A DNA stretch of 64,000 bases from JAUVXJ01 sp964577995 (GTDB lineage: Bacteria > Chloroflexota > Anaerolineae > UBA7937 > B3-Chlor). The notes below the pieces were generated by a model. The model saw nothing but the letters and a program-made list of their open reading frames with translations. It was not told the DNA's origin and did not search any database. The first letter of the stretch is position 1. Each line of letters begins with the position of its first letter. Shown piece by piece: positions 34,200-42,615 of the stretch. The stretch is from assembly GCA_964577995.1 (NCBI GenBank), contig CAZOBP010000003.1, forward strand, positions 1 through 64,000, read 5' to 3'. The position numbers and the translations under genes were made by a program.

Positions 34200-35165
34200 A
34201 TGAGCTCACGCTCCGGCAAGATACTCGTAGTGGATGATGATCCAATTGTGCGCGAAGTTGTCTCTGAGTCCCTGGAGGCAGAGGGACTCAGTGTCATCTG
34301 TGCCCCAGACGGCCAAGAGGGATTGAGGCTAGCCAGACAAGAGAAGCCCGATCTGGTGCTGCTCGACGTTCGCATGCCTCGCATGGACGGGTTGGAGCTC
34401 TGCCGTCAACTCAGGCGTGGGTTTCTGACCTCGACCATACCTATCATCATGTTGACCTCCCTCAACGGGACCGCGGACAAGGTCGAGGGCATGCGGATGG
34501 GGGCGGATGACTACGTGACAAAGCCTTTTGACCCACAGGAACTCATCGCTCGTGTCTCCACTCACTTGCACCGAACGGAGCGAGACATACAAACGAGTCC
34601 TCTTACTAGGCTGCCGGGCAATCTTGCCGTCGAAAGGGCCATTCGAGACAGACTATCTGCGGGTGGGCTGTTCGCCGTCTGCTACTTCGATCTGGACCAT
34701 TTCAAACCCTACAACAGCAGGTACGGTTTCGTGGCCGGAGACCTGGTGATACAAATGCTGAGCGACCTGATAGTCGGGGCGGTCCTGGAGCATGGAAACG
34801 ATGATGACTTCGTAGGCCACGAGGGCGGCGATGATTTCGTGGTCGTCACCACACCCGACAAGGCCGAGGCCGTCTGCAAGACCGTCATAGCAACTTTCGA
34901 CGAGATGATCCCCCAGCACTACAACGATCAAGATCGAACGCAAGGGTTCTCCCTCGGCCGAGACAGACAGGGAGTAGAGGTCAGTTTTCCGCTGATGAGC
35001 GTTTCTGGCGCGGTTGTCACCAACCATCGCAGAACTCTTATGCACCCCCGCCAAGTGGCCGAGATAGCTGCCGAGGTACTCTCGTACGTCAAGACCGTGG
35101 AAGGGAGCAACTACCTCTTCGACAGACGGGGAGACAACGCAGAAGGACCACCCCAGGAGGTGTGA
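34200..35165 (+). CDS. Response regulator with GGDEF-like output domain
   Basis: A 321-residue protein. The receiver domain (residues 6-120) is complete: ILVVDDDPIV, acceptor Asp in LVLLDVRMPRMDGLE, MLTSLNG and VTKPFDPQEL. The output domain (about 130-300) is GGDEF-like: SPLTRLPGNLAVERAI, AVCYFDLDHFKPYNSRYGF with the metal Asp pair, and HEGGDDFVVVT in the active-loop position (GGDDF instead of GGDEF). It may still make cyclic di-GMP, but no RxxD inhibitory site is obvious. The FmdB gene follows 8 nt after the stop. Confidence 0.85.
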   Translation: MSSRSGKILVVDDDPIVREVVSESLEAEGLSVICAPDGQEGLRLARQEKPDLVLLDVRMPRMDGLELCRQLRRGFLTSTIPIIMLTSLNGTADKVEGMRMGADDYVTKPFDPQELIARVSTHLHRTERDIQTSPLTRLPGNLAVERAIRDRLSAGGLFAVCYFDLDHFKPYNSRYGFVAGDLVIQMLSDLIVGAVLEHGNDDDFVGHEGGDDFVVVTTPDKAEAVCKTVIATFDEMIPQHYNDQDRTQGFSLGRDRQGVEVSFPLMSVSGAVVTNHRRTLMHPRQVAEIAAEVLSYVKTVEGSNYLFDRRGDNAEGPPQEV

Positions 35166-35173
35166 TCGCACGA

Positions 35174-35443
35174 ATGCCCATTTACGAATACGAGTGTCAG
35201 TCCTGCGGGAGAAGATTCGAGGTATTCCAGCACTTCTCTGATGAGCCAGTCGAGACCTGCCCAGAATGTGAAGGACCGGTTCGTCGCCTCATCCAACCAG
35301 TGGGTATCATCTTCAAAGGATCAGGGTTCTACGTGACGGACAACCGGCAACTCCCGGCGGGGGAGGCAGCCAAGGAGCTACCAGGAGGGGATGGTAGCAA
35401 GAAAAAGGAGAAGGAGAAAGAAGCAAGCAGCGCCAAGGATTAG
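35174..35443 (+). CDS. FmdB-family zinc-ribbon protein (second copy)
   Basis: An 89-residue protein opening MPIYEYECQSCGRRFEVFQ with CxxC pairs (CQSC and CPEC) for one zinc, then RRLIQPVGIIFKGSGFYVTD, the conserved continuation missing from the shorter copy at 3099. The tail is highly charged (KKKEKEKEASSAKD). AGGAGGTG lies 11 nt before ATG 35174; GTG 35162 is unlikely because it falls inside that ribosome site. It is probably cotranscribed with the receiver-GGDEF gene. Confidence 0.88.
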   Translation: MPIYEYECQSCGRRFEVFQHFSDEPVETCPECEGPVRRLIQPVGIIFKGSGFYVTDNRQLPAGEAAKELPGGDGSKKKEKEKEASSAKD

Positions 35444-35463
35444 GCTCGATGCCGGATGCGCCG

Positions 35464-35763
35464 CTAGAGCTGAAACTGACCGGTGGCAGGCACCACCTTG
35501 TAGTGGTAGTTGCGTACGTAGCCGAGGAGCTTTGCCTCCAGGCCCTCCCAGCCCTCGCTTTCCAGAATGCCTATCATCGTCTCGCGATCTTTGGCGATGC
35601 CTCCTGCCAGCACCTGAGGGCCGTTCCCAACCACCGTATACCACGCTTCGGTGGGCTGGATCCCCAGCTCCATCATCTGCGGGGTGAACTCTCGGCTCAC
35701 AAACTCCATGTATTCTGCTTCTTTGCCGGGCCTGATGTCCCAGCTCATGAGCAGCTTGATCAT
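35464..35763 (-). CDS. Small alpha/beta-barrel-like protein, unknown function
   Basis: A 99-residue protein, MIKLLMSWDIRPGKEAEY at its start. The alternating strand/helix pattern and the opening 'strand, P-G-K-E-x-E-Y helix' resemble dimeric alpha/beta-barrel (ABM/NIPSNAP-like) proteins. GAGG lies 8 nt before the ATG. It is isolated between the FmdB gene (convergent) and dtd (divergent). I do not recognise a specific family. Confidence 0.6.
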   Translation of the reverse strand: MIKLLMSWDIRPGKEAEYMEFVSREFTPQMMELGIQPTEAWYTVVGNGPQVLAGGIAKDRETMIGILESEGWEGLEAKLLGYVRNYHYKVVPATGQFQL

Positions 35764-35860
35764 GGTTCAGCCTCTTTCCAAACTACTTGCCCACACCTAC
35801 AAGCATACCAGATAGTGTTCGCCCGGTCAAGTCCTGCACGAGAGCGCTGAGGTCGAAGAG

Positions 35861-36298
35861 ATGCGTGTAGTAGTTCAGCGAGTCAGCAAAGGCTCCGTCT
35901 CCGTGGACGGCGAGGTCGTGGGGAGCATCGACCGGGGCCTGGTCCTGCTCGTCGGCGTGACCCACGCCGATGGAGAAGATGAGGCCAGGTTCCTGGCGAA
36001 GAAGATCGCCAACCTGCGCATCTTCGCGGATGACGAAGGCAAGTTCAACCGTTCGGCGCTGGACGTGGGCGCTGACGTACTCGTCGTTTCCCAGTTCACG
36101 CTGTACGGTGATGCACGGAAGGGACGTCGTCCCAGCTTCGTCAAGGCAGCCCAACCTGAGGTCGCCGAGCCGCTGATAGAGAGGTTCGTGTCTTTCTTGA
36201 AGGAGGAAGGCCTGCGGGTCGAGACCGGGGTCTTCGGCGCCATGATGCTGGTGGAGATTCACAACGACGGCCCCGTCACCATCATCCTCGACAAGTAG
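35861..36298 (+). CDS. dtd: D-aminoacyl-tRNA deacylase
   Basis: A 145-residue DTD enzyme that hydrolyses D-amino acids mischarged on tRNA. MRVVVQRVSKGSVSVDGEVV opens as in all members. The active-site SQFTLYGDARKGRRPSF (Ser-Gln-Phe-Thr) and the cross-subunit motif NDGPVTIILD (Gly-Pro) are intact. Length is standard. Its last 17 nt overlap the 3' end of the convergent isomerase gene. Confidence 0.95.
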   Translation: MRVVVQRVSKGSVSVDGEVVGSIDRGLVLLVGVTHADGEDEARFLAKKIANLRIFADDEGKFNRSALDVGADVLVVSQFTLYGDARKGRRPSFVKAAQPEVAEPLIERFVSFLKEEGLRVETGVFGAMMLVEIHNDGPVTIILDK

Positions 36299-37145
36299 CT
36301 CCAGTTGCCTCCACCACTTGCCTCACCGACTCAATACCCTCCTTGATGAAGCCATCGCTTGCTGGGTACTGCGGCGAGTGCTCGAAGACTATGGTCAGAT
36401 CGTTCCTCCGCCCCGCGAGCACACACCCTAGGATGGCAACCACGTCCGCCCACCCTTCCTCGGGCAGTTGCGAGGGGTTGACCGGTACGTGGTGGTACTT
36501 GCGGTACATCTCCGGCGTTGCGTTGTAGACATGCAGAATGGTCGTGTACGGCGCGAGTGCAGTGGAGAACTCGAGCGAGTCGAACCCCGAGTAGATAGAC
36601 ATCAGATGCAGATGCCCGATGTCCAAACAGAACTCCAGACGCGGGTGAGCCTCCATCACCTCCACGAAGGCCTCGAACTGGAAGAAGTAGGGATTGGGCC
36701 CCACATTCTCGAGGACAAAAGGGATGCCTGACTCCTGACTCCACGCCGACAGAAGATCGCAGCTATTGTGGGCTAGCTCGATTATCGTGTCCTCACTGAG
36801 CATGGGCCGGGGCTCCCAGATCACTGAAGGTATGTGCCCAATCACGTACTCCGCACCATACCTGACCGCGGTCTGCATCGTGCGATACATGGAATCGAGA
36901 GTCCGCCAACGTTTCTCTTCATCGGGATCGGTCAGGAAGGGGAAGTCGTCGGATGGCAGGCGGGGCAACGGGTCGTGGAACCCATAAGTCAAACCCCTGC
37001 CCAACGCGAACTCCATGACCAGAGGCAGCGTATCCTCGTCATAGAAACCGATCTCGAGCTTGCGGAAGCGCCCCAACTCCAGCAGATGGTCCAGCCGCTC
37101 CAGATCGGCGCGAATGGACGAAGTAGAGATAGAGAACTCGATCAT
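36282..37145 (-). CDS. Xylose-isomerase-like TIM-barrel (sugar phosphate isomerase/epimerase) protein
   Basis: A 287-residue AP-endonuclease/xylose-isomerase-fold protein. Metal-binding features run in order: YGFHDPLP (His), VIGHIPS (His), FVLENVGPNPYF (Glu), LEFCLDIGHLHLM (Asp-x-x-His) and TIVFEHSP (Glu-His). The substrate is unknown; members include inosose dehydratases, sugar epimerases and endonuclease IV relatives. ATG 37145 gives MIEFSISTSS; GTG 37163 is an alternative. TAGAAT (minus strand) lies only 8 nt before ATG 37145, so a leaderless mRNA is possible. Confidence 0.8.
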   Translation of the reverse strand: MIEFSISTSSIRADLERLDHLLELGRFRKLEIGFYDEDTLPLVMEFALGRGLTYGFHDPLPRLPSDDFPFLTDPDEEKRWRTLDSMYRTMQTAVRYGAEYVIGHIPSVIWEPRPMLSEDTIIELAHNSCDLLSAWSQESGIPFVLENVGPNPYFFQFEAFVEVMEAHPRLEFCLDIGHLHLMSIYSGFDSLEFSTALAPYTTILHVYNATPEMYRKYHHVPVNPSQLPEEGWADVVAILGCVLAGRRNDLTIVFEHSPQYPASDGFIKEGIESVRQVVEATGATCRG

Positions 37146-37163
37146 ACGTCGAGATTCTATCAC

Positions 37164-37446
37164 AGCTTGCGCTGGAGGGACAGGAAAAGCGTGTTCGCGG
37201 CTGAGATGGATGCCCGCCGTTCACGTGAACTGGTCCCGCCGTGAGCGTCTTCTCTCCGCCATGGACAGACGGAAGGCGTCAAGAAAGCGGGCACGGCCCA
37301 GGTGTGCGCGGCCGATCCAGGCCCCAGTCGCCGTGGCCCACCGCTCGATGTGACCTCCTGCGTGACCTTGCCCGGGCCCTAGACGCCGCTCAGGATGACC
37401 TCGGCCCCGGCTCCGCTCTCAATCGCCAACGACCTCACACAAGTGC
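37164..37446. other. Divergent spacer with a 12-bp palindrome
   Basis: No gene is seen. The perfect palindrome GTTCACGTGAAC lies at 37219-37230 and could be an operator for either flanking gene. The rest is G+C-rich without repeats, RNA genes or convincing open frames. Confidence 0.45.
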
Positions 37447-37475
37447 TTGCCCCAGTATCGTATGGGGCTTATAAT
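37447..37475 (+). promoter_or_regulatory. Promoter of the molybdopterin oxidoreductase operon
   Basis: TTGCCC (37447-37452), a 17-nt spacer and TATAAT (37470-37475), 32 nt before ATG 37508. Confidence 0.65.
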
Positions 37476-37507
37476 CCTGCCCACGAATCTGAACTGGAGT
37501 AACATCC

Positions 37508-39514
37508 ATGTGTGCCGAGGCCGCTCGAACCTTCTGTCAGATCTGCCGCGCCGAGTGCGGCATGATCGTACACGTTGAAGCTGACAGAGTCGTCCGAGCG
37601 GAAGGTGACCCCGAAGACCAATGGAGCCGGGGCAAGCTGTGCGTCAAGGGTCGCCATGCGCCACAGATTCTGTACGCCCAGGATCGCCTGCTCCACCCAC
37701 TGATCAGAAAAACGAAGGGCGGTGCCTTCCAGCGTTCCTCCTGGGAAGACGCGATAGACTTCATCGCCGACAAGATGGAGAAGATCAAGGAACGGTACGG
37801 CCCTGAAGCCTTGGTCTTCTACCATGGCACCACCGCAAAGGTGCTGGATGAGGCTGTGCTCCGCCGCCTGGCCAAGCTCTACGGCACGCCAAACGTCACC
37901 GGGACCTGGTCCGTCTGCGTAGGACCCAAGATCCTGGCCTACAACAACACCTTTGGCCGCCCGCCTATGCCCTGGTGCGACCTCGAGAACGCCAGCTACA
38001 TTGTACTGTGGGGCACCAACCCGCCCGCTACCCACATGCATCGCTATCACGGAATCAGCACCGACATCATGACCGCGCGGAGGAGAGGGGCCAGGCTGGC
38101 GGTCATCGACCCGCGACGCACACCCATCGCTGTCAAGGCCGATCACTATCTCCAGATCAGGCCAGGCACCGATCTCGCGCTGGGCCTGGCGATGATCCAG
38201 CACATCATAGAGAACGACCTGTACGACAAGGACTTCGTGGCGGCTCACACGTATGGTTTCGACCGCTTGGCCGAGCACGTCGCCCCCTACACTCCTCACT
38301 GGGCACAAGAGATCACCGATATTCCTGCTGCGTCCATAGAGCAACTGGCGGAGGACTTTGCCCGCTCCAAGCCCGCAACTCTGGATAGACGGCAAGGAGT
38401 ACAGCACTGCCGGAACGCTACCCAGACTCTGCGGGCCATGGCCATACTCATGGCCATCACTGGGAACGTGGATGTGCGCGGGGGGCTGATGCTTACACCC
38501 TATCGTAGCCTCAAGAGCCTCCCTGTGCCTGATGACCTTCCCCAGCCAGCGAAAAGCTTCTGGCGGGACAGATACCCCCTGGCTAGAGACGCCAGCGCCA
38601 TGCTCCCTGAGGTCATCCTGACCGAGAACCCCTACCCCGTTCGAGGCCTGGTCGTCATCGAGGGCAACCCCATGTCCTGCTTTGCCAACACGGGCAAAGC
38701 ACACCAAGCCCTGACCAGCCTTGACCTGCTCGTTGTTCACGACCTATTCATGAACGAGACAGCCGAACTCGCCGATGTGTTCCTTCCAGCGTGTACCTTC
38801 CTCGAGAAGGGAGAGATCAGTGTCCAATCTCTGAGAACAGACTACCCGGTGCGGACCAGGATGCCGGTGGTCCGGCCCCTTGGCCAGTCCCTTCCCGAAT
38901 GGAAGTTCTTGTCCATGCTCGGTCAGAGACTGGGCTACGAGCAGTTCTTCCCCTTCATCAGCGACGAGGAGGTCATTGAGGCGGTGCTCCAACGAGCAGG
39001 CTGGACCGGACACGAGCCGGCCACGCCTGCGGTCAACGGTCGCGCGCTCGAGAAGGGCTTCACCACACCCTCGGGCAAGATCGAGCTCTACAGTGCGGCG
39101 TTGGAGGAGCAGGGGTTCGATCCCCTGCCCACCGCCCCATTGGAGTGGCCAAACGACGACGCCTATCCATACTACTTGATCACTGGAGCCAGAGTGCCGC
39201 AGTTCTACCACTCCCAGCAGCGCAACATCCCCAACCTTCGCAGGGCGCATCCCGAGCCTCTGGCCGAGATGAGCCCCACCCTGGCTTCGGACATAGGCGT
39301 GAGCGACGGGGACGAGGTGAAACTGGAGACCACGGTCGGCGCTGCTGTCTACAGGGCCAAGGTGGTTGACGGCATACATCCCCGCACAGTGTCCATCCCC
39401 CACGGCTGGACCGGTGCGCACAACGCCAACTGGTTGATCGACGATCTCTCCTGCGATCCTTTGGCCGCCACACCTCCCTTCAGAGACATGCACTGCCGGG
39501 TAGAGAGGCTTTAG
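37508..39514 (+). CDS. Cytoplasmic molybdopterin-dependent oxidoreductase
   Basis: A 668-residue DMSO-reductase-family enzyme (bis-MGD). A [4Fe-4S] site is formed by Cys10, Cys13, Cys17 and Cys45 (CQICRAEC, GKLCVKG). Cys137 in TWSVCVGPK is a candidate metal ligand. GVQHCRNATQTLRAMAILMAITGNVD and the C-terminal IPHGWTGAHNANWLI belong to the cofactor-binding domains. There is no Tat signal, and neither an FeS subunit nor a membrane anchor is adjacent, so it probably works alone or with distant partners in the cytoplasm. The substrate (formate, thiosulfate/polysulfide-type, hydroxylated aromatics) cannot be read. The start follows GGAG. The GT-C gene follows by 6 nt. Confidence 0.88.
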   Translation: MCAEAARTFCQICRAECGMIVHVEADRVVRAEGDPEDQWSRGKLCVKGRHAPQILYAQDRLLHPLIRKTKGGAFQRSSWEDAIDFIADKMEKIKERYGPEALVFYHGTTAKVLDEAVLRRLAKLYGTPNVTGTWSVCVGPKILAYNNTFGRPPMPWCDLENASYIVLWGTNPPATHMHRYHGISTDIMTARRRGARLAVIDPRRTPIAVKADHYLQIRPGTDLALGLAMIQHIIENDLYDKDFVAAHTYGFDRLAEHVAPYTPHWAQEITDIPAASIEQLAEDFARSKPATLDRRQGVQHCRNATQTLRAMAILMAITGNVDVRGGLMLTPYRSLKSLPVPDDLPQPAKSFWRDRYPLARDASAMLPEVILTENPYPVRGLVVIEGNPMSCFANTGKAHQALTSLDLLVVHDLFMNETAELADVFLPACTFLEKGEISVQSLRTDYPVRTRMPVVRPLGQSLPEWKFLSMLGQRLGYEQFFPFISDEEVIEAVLQRAGWTGHEPATPAVNGRALEKGFTTPSGKIELYSAALEEQGFDPLPTAPLEWPNDDAYPYYLITGARVPQFYHSQQRNIPNLRRAHPEPLAEMSPTLASDIGVSDGDEVKLETTVGAAVYRAKVVDGIHPRTVSIPHGWTGAHNANWLIDDLSCDPLAATPPFRDMHCRVERL

Positions 39515-39520
39515 GAGACC

Positions 39521-40831
39521 ATGCACCGACTCAGAGGCTATGACCACCGCCATGTAGTGCCCTCTCTCGAGCACGGAGACTCGTTCAAAAGAGCCGTCTT
39601 GATCCTGCTGATCCTCGGCGTCCTGCTGAGGATAGCCTTGATGCCCATCGCCTTCCACCCGGACCTCTTCTGGATCACGTATCACGCGCAGAACCTCGCC
39701 CTGCATGGACAGGTTACGAAAGACCTGTCCGTACAACCGCTCCCTCAGCTTCTCTACGCGGCTACGATATTGCTCTTCCAGTCGGTCCTTTCTCCGGCTG
39801 AGATCGTGTGGCCTGACGAGTGGGCACTCCTGGATCAGGAGGAATACCAGGGGGCCTTCGAGTTGCGTATGCAGATCGCCGAAGCGCCTAGGATACACCT
39901 TACCCTTTTTGTACTGAAGCTGCCCCACCTGGTATTCGACCTGGCCTCTGCCTTCATCCTCCTCGCCCTGCTGAGGAGGCGTCCCAGGCAGGCCATCCTT
40001 GCTCTTGCGTTCTGGCTATTCAACCCCATTGGCCTGTATGTCTCCTACCTCTACGGACGCTACGACGCCGTGGCTGGCTTCTTCGTCCTGTTGAGCCTCT
40101 ATCTCTTCCAGAGAGTCCGACCCTTCTCTTCCCTTGGTGCACTCGTGCTTGCTTTCGCCAGTCGGATCATGGACGCGGCCCTGCTGCCCTTCTTCCTCGT
40201 GGGCGCCTTCCGACAACTCAGGAGGCAGAAGCGGCTTGTCCTGGGCATGGTGGTCGCTCTGGCGGTCGTCTTGCTGACCGTCCTATCGGGGGCCATGCCG
40301 CGGCTTCTGACGTTGTTGGACCGTGTCCACGGCCAGTTCCTGCTCGCGGCGAAGCTCCCCATCATCCTTCACGATGAATTGGTGCTCTTCGTCATCGGCT
40401 ATGCCATTCTGTTCTTCAGCAGCCTGGAAAAGGACCTGTCCTCATACACGGTGCTGCGCAAGTACTCCCTCATGGTCTTCTTGGTTCTGTTCTCCATCTC
40501 CTTCTTCAACCCCCAGTACTTCTTCGCACTTCTGCCCCTTCTGGCCTTGGAGATCGCTGAGCAGCCTGATCTCGTGTGGTTTCATCTGGTCCAGGTTGTG
40601 GGCTACGCCTTCTATCTCCTCAACTGGAGCTCGCAGACTACCTGGTGGCTTTTCCTGCCGCTGAATCCATCCTTCTTCTCACAGCTTCCAGCGCCCGAGT
40701 CGATCATTGAGACGTTCATCAACTACAAGGCAGTCATTGCCATCTTCCGGAGCCTACTGACGGCGGCCTCCCTGTGGATGACCTATCGCATCTACAGAAC
40801 CCTCGGCACAGGCGAGGAAAAGGTACGCTGA
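39521..40831 (+). CDS. GT-C-fold polytopic membrane glycosyltransferase
   Basis: A 436-residue protein with about ten hydrophobic segments. LPHLVFDLASAFILLALL and FNPIGLYVSYLYGRYDAVAGF resemble the loops and second-helix region of GT-C polyprenyl-phosphate-sugar mannosyltransferases (PIG-M/GT87-like). The first outer loop after IALMPIAFHPD has acidic residues in the expected catalytic region. It probably adds a sugar to an envelope glycan. It lies 6 nt after the oxidoreductase and runs directly into the secreted glycosidase gene, so the three genes look like one transcript. The specific donor and acceptor are unknown. Confidence 0.7.
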   Translation: MHRLRGYDHRHVVPSLEHGDSFKRAVLILLILGVLLRIALMPIAFHPDLFWITYHAQNLALHGQVTKDLSVQPLPQLLYAATILLFQSVLSPAEIVWPDEWALLDQEEYQGAFELRMQIAEAPRIHLTLFVLKLPHLVFDLASAFILLALLRRRPRQAILALAFWLFNPIGLYVSYLYGRYDAVAGFFVLLSLYLFQRVRPFSSLGALVLAFASRIMDAALLPFFLVGAFRQLRRQKRLVLGMVVALAVVLLTVLSGAMPRLLTLLDRVHGQFLLAAKLPIILHDELVLFVIGYAILFFSSLEKDLSSYTVLRKYSLMVFLVLFSISFFNPQYFFALLPLLALEIAEQPDLVWFHLVQVVGYAFYLLNWSSQTTWWLFLPLNPSFFSQLPAPESIIETFINYKAVIAIFRSLLTAASLWMTYRIYRTLGTGEEKVR

Positions 40832-40842
40832 TCGCCAGGGCA

Positions 40843-42615
40843 GTGCGCGCGCAGACGCCCATCGGAAGCCTACCACTGCTGCTCCTGCTGGCGACGGTGA
40901 CGCTGGCCCGCCCCTACATCGCTCCCAGCGAGGAACTCTCCGCCTCCGCGTTGCCGCCCATCGACGACAAGGCGCTGGGCTCGCCTCCGACGGAAACCAC
41001 CTGGCACCTCCCCGACTATCCCCTCATCGATGCTATGCGAGAGAGTATCCTTCATACTTTTCAGCTCTGCGAGACGGAGTTTGAAGGCGCAGACGGGACA
41101 GTCACCGGGCTGATGCCGGCTCGGGAGTACGGGATGATCTACGTCCGAGACACCTCTACCATGATGCCGGCGGTCTCCTACTTCTATGGCGACGAATACC
41201 TCAGAACACCGGTGGAGGAGTTCCTGCGCAGGCAATATGCGACTGCCACCAGCAGCGAGGATGGGCACGTGCCGGGCGAGGGAGCCATCAGCGGCGTCAT
41301 AGCGCCTGACCACCACATCGACAAAGCCACGGCTGTCTCGGACGAGGAGGTCCACCTCATCCACGCCGCGTACCAGTATCACAAGACGGCAGGTGGCGCC
41401 GACTGGCTCCAGAAGAGGTTAGCAGGCGAGACGGTCCTTTCTCGCCTGAATGATGCCCTAGACTGGCTTTACACGCACCGGTACGACAGCACTTTCCGGT
41501 TGATCAAGAGAGGCCACACCACTGACTGGGGAGATGTGAAGTTCGAGCCCTCCGCCGATCCCACAGACCTCGATCCAGCGACGGACCACTGGACGTGCTC
41601 CATCTATGACCAGGCTCTCACCTATCGTGCCCTCATCGAGCTGGCCGAGATGAACGAGACACTCGGTGCCTCTGCGAGGGGCGACGACCTCCGCCACCGC
41701 GCGGAGGAGCTACGCCGGGCCACCAACGAGCAACTGTGGAACGATGATGGAGGCTTCTACCTGCTCCACGTACACGTCACCCCCCTAACCCATCCCTTTC
41801 CCGAGGATCAGATGGTCAGCATCTCCAATGCGGTCGCCGCCTACGTGGGCCTCAGCGATCCTGCGCAGACCGACGACGCTCTGCTCAGCCTGGAGCGTGC
41901 ACGCCTCTCCGCCGGCGCCAGGAAACCTGGGCTGAGCATCTATCCGCCCTATCCGCCCGGCTTCTTCGCTCATCCGCAGATGTACAGTGGAGAGTATCAG
42001 AACGGCGGCCTTTGGGACTGGTGGGGCGGCGTACAGATGACGGCAGAGTTCGAGAACGGCCATTCCACGCTAGCCCGGGCGCACCTCAATCTCGTGGCCC
42101 AGGATTGGGCCTTGCACCCACAAGAGATCTACGAGTGGCAGGCCCTGTCCACCGGTGCAGGTTGGGGATCACACAACTATGGCAGCGGGGCAGCTAGCGT
42201 GGGAGAAGCCATCATACGGGGGCTCTTCGGAGTCACCATCGACCAAGACGGGGTCGCCATAGAGCCTCGACTCTCCAAACACGACGGCCAGATACGCGTC
42301 ATTCAGCCAGCCACCGGGCTCTACGCCTCCTATGACTACAGGCACGAGCGCGATTTCATCGTCCTTGACTACGGATCGAACCATCCTGGCCCCATCCCGG
42401 TCGCGGTTCTCCTGCCCCGAGGAAGGACGATAGAAGAAGTCTCCATAGATGGTCAGAGGGTATTCCACCACATGGAGACCTTGCTCGACGACAGCTATTG
42501 CGCTTTCCAGGGTCCCTCAGGAGTTCACCGGGCGGTGATTCTCTTCACGAGTCGGATAGGACTCGCCGAGTCCCGTACTGCTTCTGGTAGTAGCTACGAT
42601 ACTCGCCCGTCTTGA
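40843..42615 (+). CDS. Secreted six-hairpin glycoside hydrolase
   Basis: A protein of about 590 residues with an N-terminal signal (SLPLLLLLATVTLA), then an (alpha/alpha)6 glycosidase: REYGMIYVRDTSTMMPAVSY (candidate acid), DHHIDKATAVSDEEVHLIHA, LIKRGHTTDWGDVKFEP, YSGEYQNGGLWDWWGGVQM and a closing beta-domain. It resembles GH63/GH37-like or trehalase-fold enzymes; the exact family is not certain. The start is ambiguous: GTG 40774 lies inside the previous gene, CTG 40828 overlaps its stop with GAGGAAAAGG upstream, and GTG 40843 is conventional. The 3' end overlaps the convergent rfbB by 71 nt. Confidence 0.75.
   Translation: MRAQTPIGSLPLLLLLATVTLARPYIAPSEELSASALPPIDDKALGSPPTETTWHLPDYPLIDAMRESILHTFQLCETEFEGADGTVTGLMPAREYGMIYVRDTSTMMPAVSYFYGDEYLRTPVEEFLRRQYATATSSEDGHVPGEGAISGVIAPDHHIDKATAVSDEEVHLIHAAYQYHKTAGGADWLQKRLAGETVLSRLNDALDWLYTHRYDSTFRLIKRGHTTDWGDVKFEPSADPTDLDPATDHWTCSIYDQALTYRALIELAEMNETLGASARGDDLRHRAEELRRATNEQLWNDDGGFYLLHVHVTPLTHPFPEDQMVSISNAVAAYVGLSDPAQTDDALLSLERARLSAGARKPGLSIYPPYPPGFFAHPQMYSGEYQNGGLWDWWGGVQMTAEFENGHSTLARAHLNLVAQDWALHPQEIYEWQALSTGAGWGSHNYGSGAASVGEAIIRGLFGVTIDQDGVAIEPRLSKHDGQIRVIQPATGLYASYDYRHERDFIVLDYGSNHPGPIPVAVLLPRGRTIEEVSIDGQRVFHHMETLLDDSYCAFQGPSGVHRAVILFTSRIGLAESRTASGSSYDTRPS

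Noticed and set aside
37469..39928. Two long minus-strand open frames (about 420 and 390 codons) opposite the molybdopterin oxidoreductase and the start of the GT-C gene
   Set aside because: They are antisense shadows of genes with clear family motifs, without ribosome sites or recognisable domains of their own.
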